NCBI RefSeq assembly: GCF_003116815.1
Contig: NZ_QDKQ01000076.1
Location: 1-64,000 of the forward strand
From: Caulobacter endophyticus
GTDB lineage: Bacteria > Pseudomonadota > Alphaproteobacteria > Caulobacterales > Caulobacteraceae
Direction: 5' to 3'
Length of the DNA stretch: 64,000 bases
The number at the start of each line of letters is the position of its first letter. Positions within the stretch are counted from its first letter, which is position 1. Shown one piece after another: positions 1 through 8,651 of the stretch. Made by a program: the position numbers and the translations under genes. A model generated the notes under the pieces. That model saw only the letters and a list, made by a program, of their open reading frames with translations. It searched no databases and was not told where the DNA came from.

Positions 1-101
1 GGCGGGGGCGGCGGCGCGGCCGGCTGGGCCGAGGCGGCGACGACGCCGGCCGCGAGGGCCGCGCCGGCGGCGAGGGTGAGAGACTTCAGGACGAGGCGCA
101 T
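1..101 (-). CDS. Secreted protein, N-terminal fragment (runs off left edge)
   Basis: Only the first 33 codons are inside the window. The translation starts MRLVLKSL and continues as an Ala/Val-rich hydrophobic stretch ending near ASA-Q, followed by a proline/alanine run. This is a typical Sec signal peptide with a cleavage site around residue 25. An in-frame ATG four codons upstream (position 113) is an alternative start. The mature protein is not visible, so no function can be given; it is presumably periplasmic or outer-membrane. Confidence 0.6.
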   Translation of the reverse strand, partial: MRLVLKSLTLAAGAALAAGVVAASAQPAAPPPP

Positions 102-397
102 GGCGATCTCCATCGAGAGGGGCGGAAACGAACTGCGGCCTAGGTTGAAGGCGGTTGTGGCGCGAAAATGTCTGAAGATGTGAACAATGTTACACGAGTG
201 AAGCCTTGCCATGAACGACGATACGAAGCGCTTGCAGATCAAGTGCTTGCGGCCGCACCTCCGGTGGCGCGCTCAGGTCGTCTTTCGAAAATTTCATCTC
301 CGCCCGAGGCTTGCTGACAGCCCCTGACACATCCTTGGGGCATATCGGCGTCGCGCCGCCTCTCGCCAGGCGGCCGCGGATACGTCATGAGGCCTCC

Positions 398-1291
398 ATG
401 AAACGCGTCGCCTTCCTCGCCCTGATCCTCGCCGGCACGCTCTGGGGCCTGGGCTTCCCGCTGGGCAAGCTGATCCTGCGCGAGACCGACGCGGCCCACA
501 TGGTGCTGCTGCGCTTCATCGTCGCCGCCGTGGTCGCCGCGCCCTTCGCCCTGCGAACCAAGGAGGCCCGCGCGCTCTTCAAGTCGCCGGTGATGCTGGC
601 CTCGGGCGCGCTCTATGGCGTGGCCTTCATGGTGCAGTTCGAGGGCCTGGCCCATGTCAGCGTCACCCTGGCCGCCCTGCTGGTCGGCGCCATGCCGGCC
701 CTGATCGCCGTCTGCGCCAAGGTCATGGGCGAGAAGGTCAGCCGCGCTTCGTGGCTGGGCGTCGGCGCGGCCACGCTCGGCGCGGCGCTGATCGCGGGCA
801 AGCCCGACGGCGCCGGCTCGCTGCTGGGCGTCGTCCTGTCGCTGGGCTCGCTGCTGATCTTCCTGGCCTGGCTGGTGGTGCTGAAACGCGCGCCCAAGCC
901 GCCGACGCCGATGGCCATCCCCGCCGTAACCGTGATCGTCGCCGCCTTCACCGTGCTGCCGATCGCTCTCTTCATGCACGGTCCGCCGAAGCTCGACCTG
1001 TCGCCGATCGCATGGACCAGCGTGCTGGGCCTGGGCGTGCTGTCGACCCTGCTGGCCACCGCCGCCTGGCAGTACGGCTCGTCTCGCGTGGGCAGCGCCA
1101 GCGCCGGCGTGTTCATTAACATCGAGCCCCTGATGGGCGCCTCGATCGGCGTCCTGCTGTTCGGCGACCACCTGACCCTGGCCCTGGCCATCGGCGGCCT
1201 GATGATCATCGCCGGCAGCTTCGTGGTTGTGCTGGGCGAAAAGCATGCCGAGCCGGGCAGCCTGCAGGCGGAACCCGCCCCCGCGCCCTAA
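398..1291 (+). CDS. EamA/DMT-family transporter
   Basis: This 297-aa, very hydrophobic protein has about ten membrane segments arranged as two EamA repeats, beginning MKRVAFLALILAGTLWGLGF. The first repeat carries the usual ...LWGxxFPxGK motif and the second ends in a GGxxIxxG-type helix. Family members are inner-membrane drug/metabolite exporters, often of amino acids or nucleosides; the substrate cannot be read from sequence. The ATG at 398 is preferred to an upstream in-frame start at 311 because the hydrophobic first helix begins there and a GAGG-like ribosome site precedes it. The gene converges on the next one: its TAA shares three bases with the TAG of the opposite gene. Confidence 0.85.
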   Translation: MKRVAFLALILAGTLWGLGFPLGKLILRETDAAHMVLLRFIVAAVVAAPFALRTKEARALFKSPVMLASGALYGVAFMVQFEGLAHVSVTLAALLVGAMPALIAVCAKVMGEKVSRASWLGVGAATLGAALIAGKPDGAGSLLGVVLSLGSLLIFLAWLVVLKRAPKPPTPMAIPAVTVIVAAFTVLPIALFMHGPPKLDLSPIAWTSVLGLGVLSTLLATAAWQYGSSRVGSASAGVFINIEPLMGASIGVLLFGDHLTLALAIGGLMIIAGSFVVVLGEKHAEPGSLQAEPAPAP

Positions 1292-1743
1292 CGCGGCTCG
1301 GATCCCAGCCGCCAAAGATAGAGCTGCCGCGCCGGCGTGCCGACGCGCAACCCCTCCAGTTCCTCGCGTTCGGCCTTGGTCAGCTTGAAGCGGCTATAGC
1401 CGCGCTGCGCCAGGCAGGTCTCGACCGCCCCGGTCGCCTGCCGCCGCACCTCGCGCCAGTTGCGGTTCATGTGCAGCTTCTGCTGGTCGGCATAGGCGTA
1501 TATGGCGTCGAGCCCGCCCGCCGGATCCACGGCCATGTCCATCTCGAACACCACGTCGACCAGCGGCAGCTTCACCGGGGCGGCGGTCTCGACATAGTGC
1601 AGGCACTCGGCCGCGTCGGTGCGGTACTTCAGGTAGCTGATCCCCGGCTTGCCCCAGCTTTCCTTGCGGGTCGGGGCGCCCTGCGCCGCGCCGGCCAGGG
1701 CGGCGAGCAGCAGGGTCGACAGCGCGGCGGCCTTGATCGTCAT
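1288..1743 (-). CDS. Hypothetical secreted protein, 151 aa
   Basis: The protein begins MTIKAAALSTLLLAALAGAAQG, a clear Sec signal peptide cleaved around residue 22. The mature part of about 130 residues contains two cysteines (in AAECLH and ETCLAQ) that could form a disulfide in the periplasm. I do not recognise the family. The ATG at 1743 was chosen because the signal peptide begins there; the longer open frame upstream has no protein-like character. Its stop codon overlaps that of the convergent EamA gene. Confidence 0.6.
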   Translation of the reverse strand: MTIKAAALSTLLLAALAGAAQGAPTRKESWGKPGISYLKYRTDAAECLHYVETAAPVKLPLVDVVFEMDMAVDPAGGLDAIYAYADQQKLHMNRNWREVRRQATGAVETCLAQRGYSRFKLTKAEREELEGLRVGTPARQLYLWRLGSEPR

Positions 1744-1840
1744 CGGCAAAGCCCTCGGCCGGTTGATCGCTCGGATACCCATGTTACCGTGACCAGCAAC
1801 GAAGAAAAGGGCGCCCCGCGCCCGACATGGGAGGCCGCCG

Positions 1841-2356
1841 GTGACCCTCGCCGACCTGATGCTCGCCGCGGGACTGTCGCTGGCCGTCCAGGCCGCCCCG
1901 CCGCCGCCCGCCCAGACCCCGCCCGCTGCCGCCGTAGACGGCGTCGTCGTCACCCCCGGCGAGAAGGCCAAGGCCATGCCGCGCTGGGCCCAGAAGGTGC
2001 GGGGCGACGGCTGGCCGTTCTTCGCCGCCGGCGAGGACGGGGCGGTGCTGATGTTCGCCAAGACCGCCAGGGGCAACGACGGCCTGAAGCCTCTGGGCCA
2101 GGTCTGGGTGCGCCACGAATTTCGCCAGCCGCGCACCGAACCAGAGGCGCCGGACGCGCCGCCCTTCCTGTCCGAAAAGCTGCTGGTCGAGGTCGACTGC
2201 GCGGTGGGTCGCTTCCGCAACGCCGCGGCCTTCCGCTATCCGGCCAACAACCTGGAAGGCGCCGAAGACGCCTATCGCTTCGAGCAGGACTGGCAGGCCC
2301 CGGCCGCCGGGACGCTGGACGCCACGGTGGTCGAGGCCGCCTGCATGACGCCCTAG
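1841..2356 (+). CDS. Hypothetical secreted protein, 171 aa
   Basis: Translation from a GTG start gives MTLADLMLAAGLSLAVQAA, a signal peptide, then a Pro/Ala linker and a mature domain of about 140 residues with two cysteines (VDCAVG and EAACMTP at the C-terminus), suggestive of a periplasmic disulfide. A GGGAGG element about 10 nt upstream supports the GTG. No family recognised. It is convergent with the DUF885 gene, and the two stop codons overlap by two bases. Confidence 0.55.
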   Translation: MTLADLMLAAGLSLAVQAAPPPPAQTPPAAAVDGVVVTPGEKAKAMPRWAQKVRGDGWPFFAAGEDGAVLMFAKTARGNDGLKPLGQVWVRHEFRQPRTEPEAPDAPPFLSEKLLVEVDCAVGRFRNAAAFRYPANNLEGAEDAYRFEQDWQAPAAGTLDATVVEAACMTP

Positions 2357-4164
2357 CCGGCCTTCTGGCCGGCGATCCAGGCGTCGACCTGGGCCTCCAG
2401 CACGTCGAGCGGCACGGAGCCGTTCTTCAGCACCGCGTCGTGGAAGCCCCGCAGGTCGAACTTCGGCCCCAGCGCCGTCTCGGCCCGGGTGCGCAGCTCG
2501 CGGATCTTCAGTTCGCCCAGCTTGTAGGCCAGGGCCTGGCCGGGCCAGGTGATGTAGCGGTCGACCTCGGCCTCGATGTTGGTCCGCGTCAGGGCGGTGT
2601 TGTCGAGCATGAAGGCGATGGCCTGGTCACGGGTCCAGCCCTTCGAATGCACGCCCGTGTCGACCACCAGCCGGCAGGCGCGCCACATCTCGTAGGACAG
2701 GCGGCCCATGTCCTTCTCAGGCGTGTCGTAGAGACCCATCTCTATGCCCAGGCGCTCCGAATAGAGCCCCCAGCCCTCGACATAGCCGGTGAAGAAGGCC
2801 GCGTTCTTGCGGAACTCCGGCAGGTCCAGCTCCTGCTGCAGGGCGATCTGGTGATGGTGGCCCGGCACCGCCTCGTGCACCGTCAGGGCCGGCATCTCGT
2901 AGAGCGGCCGCTGGTCCAGATGCGTGGTGTTGACGAAATAGACCCCGGGAGACCCCGTGCTCGCAAAGCCCGCGTTGTAGTAGGCCGTGGTGTTGCCCTC
3001 GGCGATCTCGGCCGGGATCTCGCGCACGGTGTAGGGCAGGCGGGGCAGGGTTGCGAACAGCTTGGGCATCCAGCCGTCGATGGTCTTGGCCAGAAAGGTC
3101 GCCTCGCGCATCAGCTCGGCCGGCGTCCTGGCGTAGTACTTCGGATCGGTGCGCAGCTTCTCGATGAAGGCCTTACGATCGGGGGCGAGACCGCTCTTGC
3201 GGGCGACCTCGTCCATCTCCGCGCGGATGCGCGCCACTTCCGACAGGCCCAGCTGGTGGATCTCGTCCGGGGTCCTGGCGGTCGTGGTCATCACCCGCAC
3301 CTGATAGGCGTACCAGGCTTGGCCCTGCGGCAGGGCGGCGGCCGCCACGTCCTTGCGGCACCTGGGCGCGTAGTCCTTCTCGTAGAAGTCCGACAGCGCC
3401 TGGTAGGCGGGATTGATCTTGCCGTTGATCGTCGCCTTGGCGCGGGCCTGCATGGCGGCCCAGTCGGCCTCGGCGATGGTCGAGGGCTTCTTGACCTTGA
3501 ACGGCTTGTAGAAGGCCGAGGCCTCGGGATCCTTGGCGATGGTGGCGGTGATCGTCGCACCGAACGCCTTCATCGGCGCGCAGGGCTGGACGTAGCCCTT
3601 GCTCAGGCCATCGCGCACCGTGGCGATCGAGGCGGCGTTGTAGGCGGGATAGAGATCGAGCCGTGTCAGGTAGCTGTCGTAGTCGGCCTTGGTGAAGAAC
3701 GGCAGCATGTCGGGCAGGGCGGCGAAATACTGGTGCCAGCTGCCGATGCTGGAGAACAGCATGGTGCGCTGGCCAAAGCTGTTGCCCTCGACTTGCTCGC
3801 TCAGCATCCGGTGCAGGATCGCCTTGTTGACCCGGTCGGGCTGAGACAGGCCGGCGTCGGGAATGGCGTCCAGGCGCTTGAGAAACGCGGCGGCCTCGGC
3901 GGCGCGGCGGTCGGCGAAGGCCAGCGACGGATCGTCCAGCTGGTCGTCATAGGTCCGTACGCCCAGCAGGGTCGCCTGCACCGGCGCGCCCTTCAGCCAC
4001 CACGCCCAGTGCTCGTCGACCAGGGTCTTCAGCGCCGGCGAAGCGATCCCGGTCGAGGCCGAAGCCGAAGTCGCAGCCGTCGGGACCTTGGCCAGGGCCG
4101 GGCCCGCCAGCGTTCCGGCCAGCACGGCGGCCACGCAGGCAGCCCCCATCCACCGCTCGAGCAT
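2353..4164 (-). CDS. DUF885 family secreted protein (putative metallopeptidase-like)
   Basis: This 603-aa protein has a signal peptide (MLERWMGAACVAAVLAG, cleaved after ALA) and a long helical domain typical of DUF885. The family hallmark, a HExxPGHH-type motif, is visible in the C-terminal half as LTVHEAVPGHHHQ, with a downstream glutamate in the GYVEGWGLYSE segment. This resembles the zinc site of M32/M3-like gluzincins, so a periplasmic peptidase or carboxypeptidase role is plausible but unproven. The ATG at 4164 is supported by a near-perfect GGGAGGGG ribosome site. The gene is divergent from the TraB-like gene across a 130-bp gap. Confidence 0.85.
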   Translation of the reverse strand: MLERWMGAACVAAVLAGTLAGPALAKVPTAATSASASTGIASPALKTLVDEHWAWWLKGAPVQATLLGVRTYDDQLDDPSLAFADRRAAEAAAFLKRLDAIPDAGLSQPDRVNKAILHRMLSEQVEGNSFGQRTMLFSSIGSWHQYFAALPDMLPFFTKADYDSYLTRLDLYPAYNAASIATVRDGLSKGYVQPCAPMKAFGATITATIAKDPEASAFYKPFKVKKPSTIAEADWAAMQARAKATINGKINPAYQALSDFYEKDYAPRCRKDVAAAALPQGQAWYAYQVRVMTTTARTPDEIHQLGLSEVARIRAEMDEVARKSGLAPDRKAFIEKLRTDPKYYARTPAELMREATFLAKTIDGWMPKLFATLPRLPYTVREIPAEIAEGNTTAYYNAGFASTGSPGVYFVNTTHLDQRPLYEMPALTVHEAVPGHHHQIALQQELDLPEFRKNAAFFTGYVEGWGLYSERLGIEMGLYDTPEKDMGRLSYEMWRACRLVVDTGVHSKGWTRDQAIAFMLDNTALTRTNIEAEVDRYITWPGQALAYKLGELKIRELRTRAETALGPKFDLRGFHDAVLKNGSVPLDVLEAQVDAWIAGQKAG

Positions 4165-4294
4165 GTTTCCCCTCCCTGGATCATCGACAGCCCGGCAGCA
4201 GACAGCCATGCGTTGGGGACCTGGCGCAAGCCGCGCCCCCGTTTCGCCATCCGCCGACGCGCACTATGTCTGGCCGCAAGCAGGAGGAGGATCC

Positions 4295-5275
4295 ATGGCC
4301 GCTTCGAGACCCGCACCCGTCGCGGCTATCGCCGCCCTTGCGGTCGCCTTCGCCGTCCCGGCAGCGGCCCAGACGCCCACGGTCGAGCTGCAGCCGACCG
4401 ATCCCGGCAGCGCCGTCGTCGAGGAACTGCTGGTCGTCGCCCGTCCGCCGGGTCCGGCCCTGTGGCTGGTCGAGAAGAACGGCGCCAAGCTCTACGTGCT
4501 GGGTTCGGCCCCGCCCCTGCCGCACCAGCTGAAGTGGGACAGCCCGCGCCTCAACCGCGCCCTGGACCAGGCCAGTCTGGTGCTCGTTCCGCCGGAAGCC
4601 TCGGTCGGGCCGATGCAGATCACCAAGTTCTTCCTCACCGGAGGCGGCGGGGTGCGCCAGGGTTTCGGCAAGAAGCTGGAAGAGCGCCTGCCGCCCGACC
4701 TCAAGGACCGCTTCGTCAAGGCCCGCACCCAGGCCCGCCGGACCGCCGTGCCCTACAAGGACTGGAAACCCGCCGTGGCGGGCTTCATCGTGCTGTCCGA
4801 CTTCCGTCAGGCCGCCGGCCTGTCCGAGGCCAAGCCGGTCAGCACCATCGAGCGCATGGCCAAGGCCAAGGGCGTGAAGGTCAAGGCGATGAGCCAGTAT
4901 CGGCTGGGTCCGGTGCTCAGCGTGGCCGGCAAGCTGTCTGACGAGGCCAATCTCGCCTGCCTGCGCGACGCCCTGGACGAGGTCGACTACGAGGCCAACC
5001 GCTCGCGCACCATCGGCACGGACTGGGCCAATGGCGACATCGCCGCCGTCCGCGCCCGCTACTCTTCCAGCGCCGCCCAGCGCTGCCTGCTGCGCGCGCC
5101 AGGCGGGGCGGGCCTGCTCAACGATCAGATCGGCCAGTCGGCCAGGGCGCTGTCGGAGGCGCTCGAGCGCCCCGGCGTCACCATCGCCGTCGTCGACCTG
5201 GCCTTCCTGCTGCCCAGCAACGGCGTTCTGGACCGGCTGAAGGCCCAGGGCGCGACGGTGACGTCGCCCAGCTAG
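4295..5275 (+). CDS. TraB/GumN family protein lacking the conserved histidine
   Basis: This 326-aa secreted protein has a signal peptide ending AVPAAAQ. After a linker it shows the TraB/GumN opening motif, LWLVEKNGAKLYVLGSAPPLP. In the family the usual form is G-[ST]-x-H-x-LP, with the histidine proposed to bind metal; here that position is proline. The rest of the fold (NRALDQASLVLV, LSEAKPVSTIERMAKAKG, the NRSRTIGTDWANGD region and a C-terminal ...VAVVDLAFLLP-like segment) is kept. It may therefore be an inactive homologue. AGGAGGAGG lies 6 nt before the ATG. Confidence 0.75.
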   Translation: MAASRPAPVAAIAALAVAFAVPAAAQTPTVELQPTDPGSAVVEELLVVARPPGPALWLVEKNGAKLYVLGSAPPLPHQLKWDSPRLNRALDQASLVLVPPEASVGPMQITKFFLTGGGGVRQGFGKKLEERLPPDLKDRFVKARTQARRTAVPYKDWKPAVAGFIVLSDFRQAAGLSEAKPVSTIERMAKAKGVKVKAMSQYRLGPVLSVAGKLSDEANLACLRDALDEVDYEANRSRTIGTDWANGDIAAVRARYSSSAAQRCLLRAPGGAGLLNDQIGQSARALSEALERPGVTIAVVDLAFLLPSNGVLDRLKAQGATVTSPS

Positions 5276-5299
5276 GAACTGCTTCCCCTTCCGATGCCT

Positions 5300-5394
5300 C
5301 CCTCGCCCTTGTGGCGAGGGTCCATGCCGGCGGCAGCCCAGACCTGAGTGATCTTGAGCGGCCGAACCATGGGTCCCGGGCACAAGACCCGGGA
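5300..5394. repeat. Two intergenic hairpins (CCCTCGCC stem; TCCCGGG palindrome)
   Basis: The 159-bp gap between the convergent TraB-like and MipA genes contains two inverted repeats: CCCTCGCC / GGCGAGGG at 5300-5307/5313-5320, and TCCCGGG-N7-CCCGGGA at 5374-5380/5388-5394. Neither is followed by a clear T-tract. The second resembles the palindrome at 8652. Together they could act as a bidirectional transcription block or be REP-type repeats. Confidence 0.5.
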
Positions 5395-5434
5395 AGCATG
5401 GATAGGCGTGGGAAGGGGTCGGAAGAGAACGCCC

Positions 5435-6235
5435 CTACCGCCCGATGAACCGCCGCACGACGATCAGGCCGCCGCGGTACTCGTCCTGCTGGCCGTAGCG
5501 CTCGATCAGCGGGCTGTCGGCGGCCTCGCCCAGGATACGCTCGTAGTTGGCGAAGGTGCCGATGGCGTACTTGTCTCCGATCGGGGTCATCATCAGGAAG
5601 GCCACGCCCACCTGGTTCAGCCCGCCCTTGGGGTCGTATTCGTTCAGGCTCGGCACGGCCGCCACGTCCCTGGCGGTGACGCCGTAGAAGGTGCGGTTGG
5701 TGTTCTTGTCGCCGCCGCGAGCATAGACCATCGACTGCAGCAGGCCTACGGGCGTCACGTCCTGGCGCGACACCGAGCCCCAGAAGTCCCAACCGTCGGA
5801 AACCCCGGTGACGTCGCGACCGACGCGGCCGCCGACGACGAAGTCCTTCCAGGTGCGCTTGTAGGCGTAGAGCGCCAGGTCCGCGCCGGTGTCGGGGCTC
5901 TGGATGCCGCTGTCGGTGTCGTCGGGACCGCCCCAGCGCGGGCGCAGCTGGGCGCCGACGTGCAGGGTCTCGTCGTTGATGACGTTATAGCCCAGGCCGT
6001 CCAGGCCGTTGGCGTAGATCTTTCCCTTCCAGTGGGCGCTGCCCCAGAAGGTGAAGTTGGTCTTGTGCGGATCCTTGCCGCCAGGGCTGAAGCCGTAGAC
6101 GGGACCGCCGCCCACATCGACCTCCCAGGTCGAGGGGGCTTCAATGTCCTTGTAAGGCAGGGCCTGGGCGAGAGCGGCGGCAGGCAGGGCGAAAGCGGCC
6201 GTCGCCAGCAAAGCGAGGAGAGGCTTGGTCGACAT
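5435..6235 (-). CDS. MipA/OmpV family outer-membrane protein
   Basis: This 266-aa protein starts with a signal peptide (MSTKPLLALLATAAFALPAAALAQ). The mature part is built of alternating amphipathic strands with aromatic ends and finishes ...GGLIVVRRFIGR, typical of a beta-barrel. Motifs such as GGGPVYGFSP, RTFYGVTARDVAAVPSLNEYDPKGGL and YERILGEAADSPLIER match the MipA/OmpV family, whose E. coli member scaffolds murein enzymes. The in-frame upstream extension is not protein-like; the ATG at 6235 has an AAGGACT site. Transcribed divergently from ffh. Confidence 0.85.
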   Translation of the reverse strand: MSTKPLLALLATAAFALPAAALAQALPYKDIEAPSTWEVDVGGGPVYGFSPGGKDPHKTNFTFWGSAHWKGKIYANGLDGLGYNVINDETLHVGAQLRPRWGGPDDTDSGIQSPDTGADLALYAYKRTWKDFVVGGRVGRDVTGVSDGWDFWGSVSRQDVTPVGLLQSMVYARGGDKNTNRTFYGVTARDVAAVPSLNEYDPKGGLNQVGVAFLMMTPIGDKYAIGTFANYERILGEAADSPLIERYGQQDEYRGGLIVVRRFIGR

Positions 6236-6348
6236 GGAGTCCTTGCGATCAGACCAGAGAAACGGGACCCCAATCCCTGACCGCATCCCGTCGAACGCGT
6301 TCGATGAAGCCCTTAATCCTCCGAACGCGGAAAGGCAAAGGGCTTCGT

Positions 6349-6382
6349 GCCGGCGCCCGCTCCTCGGCAAGCGGGCGCCGGC
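6349..6382. terminator. Strong 12-bp GC hairpin between mipA-like gene and ffh
   Basis: Perfect inverted repeat GCCGGCGCCCGC (6349-6360), 10-nt loop, GCGGGCGCCGGC (6371-6382). There is no U-tract. It lies in the 349-bp divergent gap and insulates the two promoters or structures a leader. Apart from this and the hairpin at 6516, the gap shows only a weak promoter-like pair, TTGCAT-N17-CATAAG, around 6396-6424. Confidence 0.45.
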
Positions 6383-6515
6383 CGACTCGAAATCCTTGCA
6401 TTTTCCACAGGGCTCCCGCATAAGCGCGCACTTCCGGCGCTTTATCAGCAGCGCCTCCACCGTCACGACCCCGCCCCGGTAGCCCGGGACACCATGCGGA
6501 CGAGGACGGCGAGGA

Positions 6516-6543
6516 CCCCCGTCGACGTGATCGTCCACGGGGG
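6516..6543 (+). promoter_or_regulatory. Leader hairpin upstream of ffh
   Basis: CCCCCGTCGACG (6516-6527), loop TGAT, CGTCCACGGGGG (6532-6543) forms a 12-bp stem with one mismatch, ending 41 nt before the ffh start. It would sit in the 5' leader of the ffh-rpsP-rimM transcript. It lacks a T-tract, and the conserved 4.5S RNA loop sequence is absent, so it is not called as ffs. Confidence 0.4.
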
Positions 6544-6584
6544 CTGATCGCGTTTGGAACCGTGTTTTTGACCCAGGGTTCGGC

Positions 6585-8108
6585 ATGTTCGACGGCCTTA
6601 CAGAGCGACTTTCCGGCGTCTTCGACCGCCTCGGCGGTCGCGGCGTGCTGTCCGAAAAGGACATCGACGAGGCCCTGCGCGAAGTCCGCGTCGCCCTGCT
6701 GGAAGCCGACGTCGCCCTGCCGGTCGTCAAGGACTTCATCTCCAAGGCCAAGGACAAGGCCGCTGGCGAGTCCGTCATCCGCTCGGTCAAGCCGGCCGAC
6801 CAGGTGGTCAAGATCGTCTATGACGGCCTGGTCGAGATGCTGGGCGGCGACGTCGCCACCGGCCTGAACCTGGCCCTGAACCCGCCCACCATCATCCTGA
6901 TGGCCGGCCTGCAGGGCTCGGGCAAGACCACCACCACCGGCAAGCTGGCCCTGCGCCTGTCCAAGACCGAGCGCAAGAAGGTGCTGGTCGCCTCGCTTGA
7001 CACCCGCCGCCCGGCGGCCATGGAGCAGCTGGCGACCCTCGCCAAGCAGGTCGGCGTCGAGAGCCTGCCGATCGTCGCCGGCCAGAGCGCCCCCGACATC
7101 GCCCGCCGCGCCCTGACCGCCGCCAAGCTGAGCGGCTACGACGTCCTGATCCTCGACACCGCCGGCCGCACCACGCTGGACGAGGCGATGATGAGCGAAG
7201 CGGCGGAAATCGCCCGCATCGCCAATCCGTCCGAGACCATCCTGGTCGCCGATAGCCTGACCGGCCAGGACGCCGTCCGTACGGCCAAGGCCTTCCACGA
7301 GCGCCTGCCGCTGACCGGCCTGATCCTGACCCGCGCCGACGGCGACGGCCGCGGCGGCGCGGCCCTGTCGATGCGCCACGTCACCGGCCTGCCGATCAAG
7401 TTCCTCGGCGCCGGGGAAAAGATCGACCAGCTCGACGTCTTCGACGCCCGCCGCGTCGCCGGCCGGATCCTGGGCCAGGGCGACGTCGTGGCCCTGGTCG
7501 AGAAGGCCGCCGCCGACCTCGACGCGGCCGAAGCCGAACGCATGGCCCGCAAGCTGGCCAAGGGCAAGTTCGACCTCGACGATCTGTCGGCCCAGCTGAA
7601 CCAGATGCAGAAGATGGGCGGCATGGAAGGCATCATGGGCCTCCTGCCGGGCGTCCAGAAGGTCAAGAAGCAGATCGCCGAAAGCGGCATCGACGACAGC
7701 ATCTTCCGCCGCCAGCAGGCGATCATCAGTTCGATGACCAAGGAAGAGCGCAAGAAGCCCGACATCCTGGCCGCCTCGCGCAAGCGCCGCATCGCCGCCG
7801 GTTCGGGCGTCGACGTGGCCGAGGTCAATCGCCTGCTCAAGCAGCACCGCCAGATGGCCGACATGTTCAAGTCGATGAGCAAGGACGGCGGCAAGGGCCT
7901 GGCTCGCATGGCCGGCATGCTCGGCGGCGGCGACATGGCTCGTCTGAAATCCCTCGGCGGCGGCAAGATGCCCGCCGTCGATCCCAACGCGACGGAAGGC
8001 CAAGGCCTTTCGGGGCTGCCCGGTCTGCCGGGCCTCGGGGGCGGGGCCAACCCGCTCTCCGGCCTGGGCGGCCTGCCGCCCGGCTTCAATCCGTTCAAGA
8101 AAAAATAG
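6585..8108 (+). CDS. ffh: Signal recognition particle GTPase Ffh
   Basis: This 507-aa protein has the SRP54 order: an N-terminal four-helix domain (MFDGLTERLSGVFDRL...), then the G domain with P-loop GLQGSGKTTTTGKLA around residues 105-119, the DTRRPAA box, DTAGRT, the TRADGDGRGGA box, and a Met-rich M domain from about residue 300 (QMQKMGGMEGIMGLLPG) with a Gly/Pro-rich tail. It binds 4.5S RNA and nascent signal sequences and docks with FtsY, which is also encoded in this window at 43.6 kb. First gene of ffh-rpsP-rimM, with a 24-bp gap to rpsP. Confidence 0.98.
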   Translation: MFDGLTERLSGVFDRLGGRGVLSEKDIDEALREVRVALLEADVALPVVKDFISKAKDKAAGESVIRSVKPADQVVKIVYDGLVEMLGGDVATGLNLALNPPTIILMAGLQGSGKTTTTGKLALRLSKTERKKVLVASLDTRRPAAMEQLATLAKQVGVESLPIVAGQSAPDIARRALTAAKLSGYDVLILDTAGRTTLDEAMMSEAAEIARIANPSETILVADSLTGQDAVRTAKAFHERLPLTGLILTRADGDGRGGAALSMRHVTGLPIKFLGAGEKIDQLDVFDARRVAGRILGQGDVVALVEKAAADLDAAEAERMARKLAKGKFDLDDLSAQLNQMQKMGGMEGIMGLLPGVQKVKKQIAESGIDDSIFRRQQAIISSMTKEERKKPDILAASRKRRIAAGSGVDVAEVNRLLKQHRQMADMFKSMSKDGGKGLARMAGMLGGGDMARLKSLGGGKMPAVDPNATEGQGLSGLPGLPGLGGGANPLSGLGGLPPGFNPFKKK

Positions 8109-8132
8109 CTTTAGATCCAAGGACTAACGACA

Positions 8133-8612
8133 ATGCTGAAGATCCGTCTCGCCCGTGGCGGCGCCAAGAAGCGTCCGTACTACTCGATCGTCATCGCCGA
8201 CAGCCACTCGCCGCGCGATGGCCGCTTCATCGAGAAGGTCGGCACCTACAACCCGCTCCTGAAGAAGGATGACCCGGCGCGCGTCACCCTGAAGCTGGAA
8301 TCGATCCAGGAGTGGCTCAAGAAGGGCGCCCAGCCGAGCGACCGCGTCGCCCGCTTCCTGGCCGCCCAAGGCGTCGGCGCCTGGACCGCCGGCAACAACC
8401 CCCAGAAGGCCGAGCCGGGCAAGAAGGCCAAGGAACGCACCGCCGAGCGCGCCCAGCGCGAAGAGGAACGCGCCGCCGCCGAAGCCCAGGCCAAGGAAGA
8501 CGCCAAGGCCGCCGCTGAAGCCGCCGCCGCGGCTGCCGCCGAAGCCGCCGCTGCTCCGGCTGCTGAAGAAGCTCCGGCCGAAGCCCCCGCCGAAGAAGCC
8601 TCGGAAGGCTAA
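8133..8612 (+). CDS. rpsP: Small ribosomal subunit protein bS16 with long Ala/Glu tail
   Basis: The first 80 or so residues ([20 protein letters not shown], then [14 protein letters not shown] and a [12 protein letters not shown] segment) are standard bS16. E. coli bS16 stops at 82 residues; this one is 159. The extra C-terminal half is an Ala/Glu/Lys-rich, probably helical low-complexity tail ([19 protein letters not shown] and following). Such extensions occur in alphaproteobacteria; their role on the ribosome is not known to me. Highly expressed, which makes its orientation toward the nearby origin notable. Confidence 0.97.
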   Translation: MLKIRLARGGAKKRPYYSIVIADSHSPRDGRFIEKVGTYNPLLKKDDPARVTLKLESIQEWLKKGAQPSDRVARFLAAQGVGAWTAGNNPQKAEPGKKAKERTAERAQREEERAAAEAQAKEDAKAAAEAAAAAAAEAAAAPAAEEAPAEAPAEEASEG

Positions 8613-8651
8613 TCCCTTCCGGAACTGTGCGTGGTCCTCGTCCGGCGTTCA

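Noticed and set aside
211-327. 38-codon ORF upstream of the EamA gene
   Set aside because: No ribosome site, Arg-rich and lacking any recognisable feature; likely chance.
1471-4941. 1156-codon open frame on the plus strand
   Set aside because: Arises from high GC opposite DUF885 and its neighbours; low-complexity Arg/Gly/Ala translation and no domain. The same applies to other long antisense frames such as 32070-34280.
6236-6584. Possible 4.5S RNA gene upstream of ffh
   Set aside because: The conserved GGAAGCAGCC-type loop of 4.5S RNA is absent; only simple hairpins are present.
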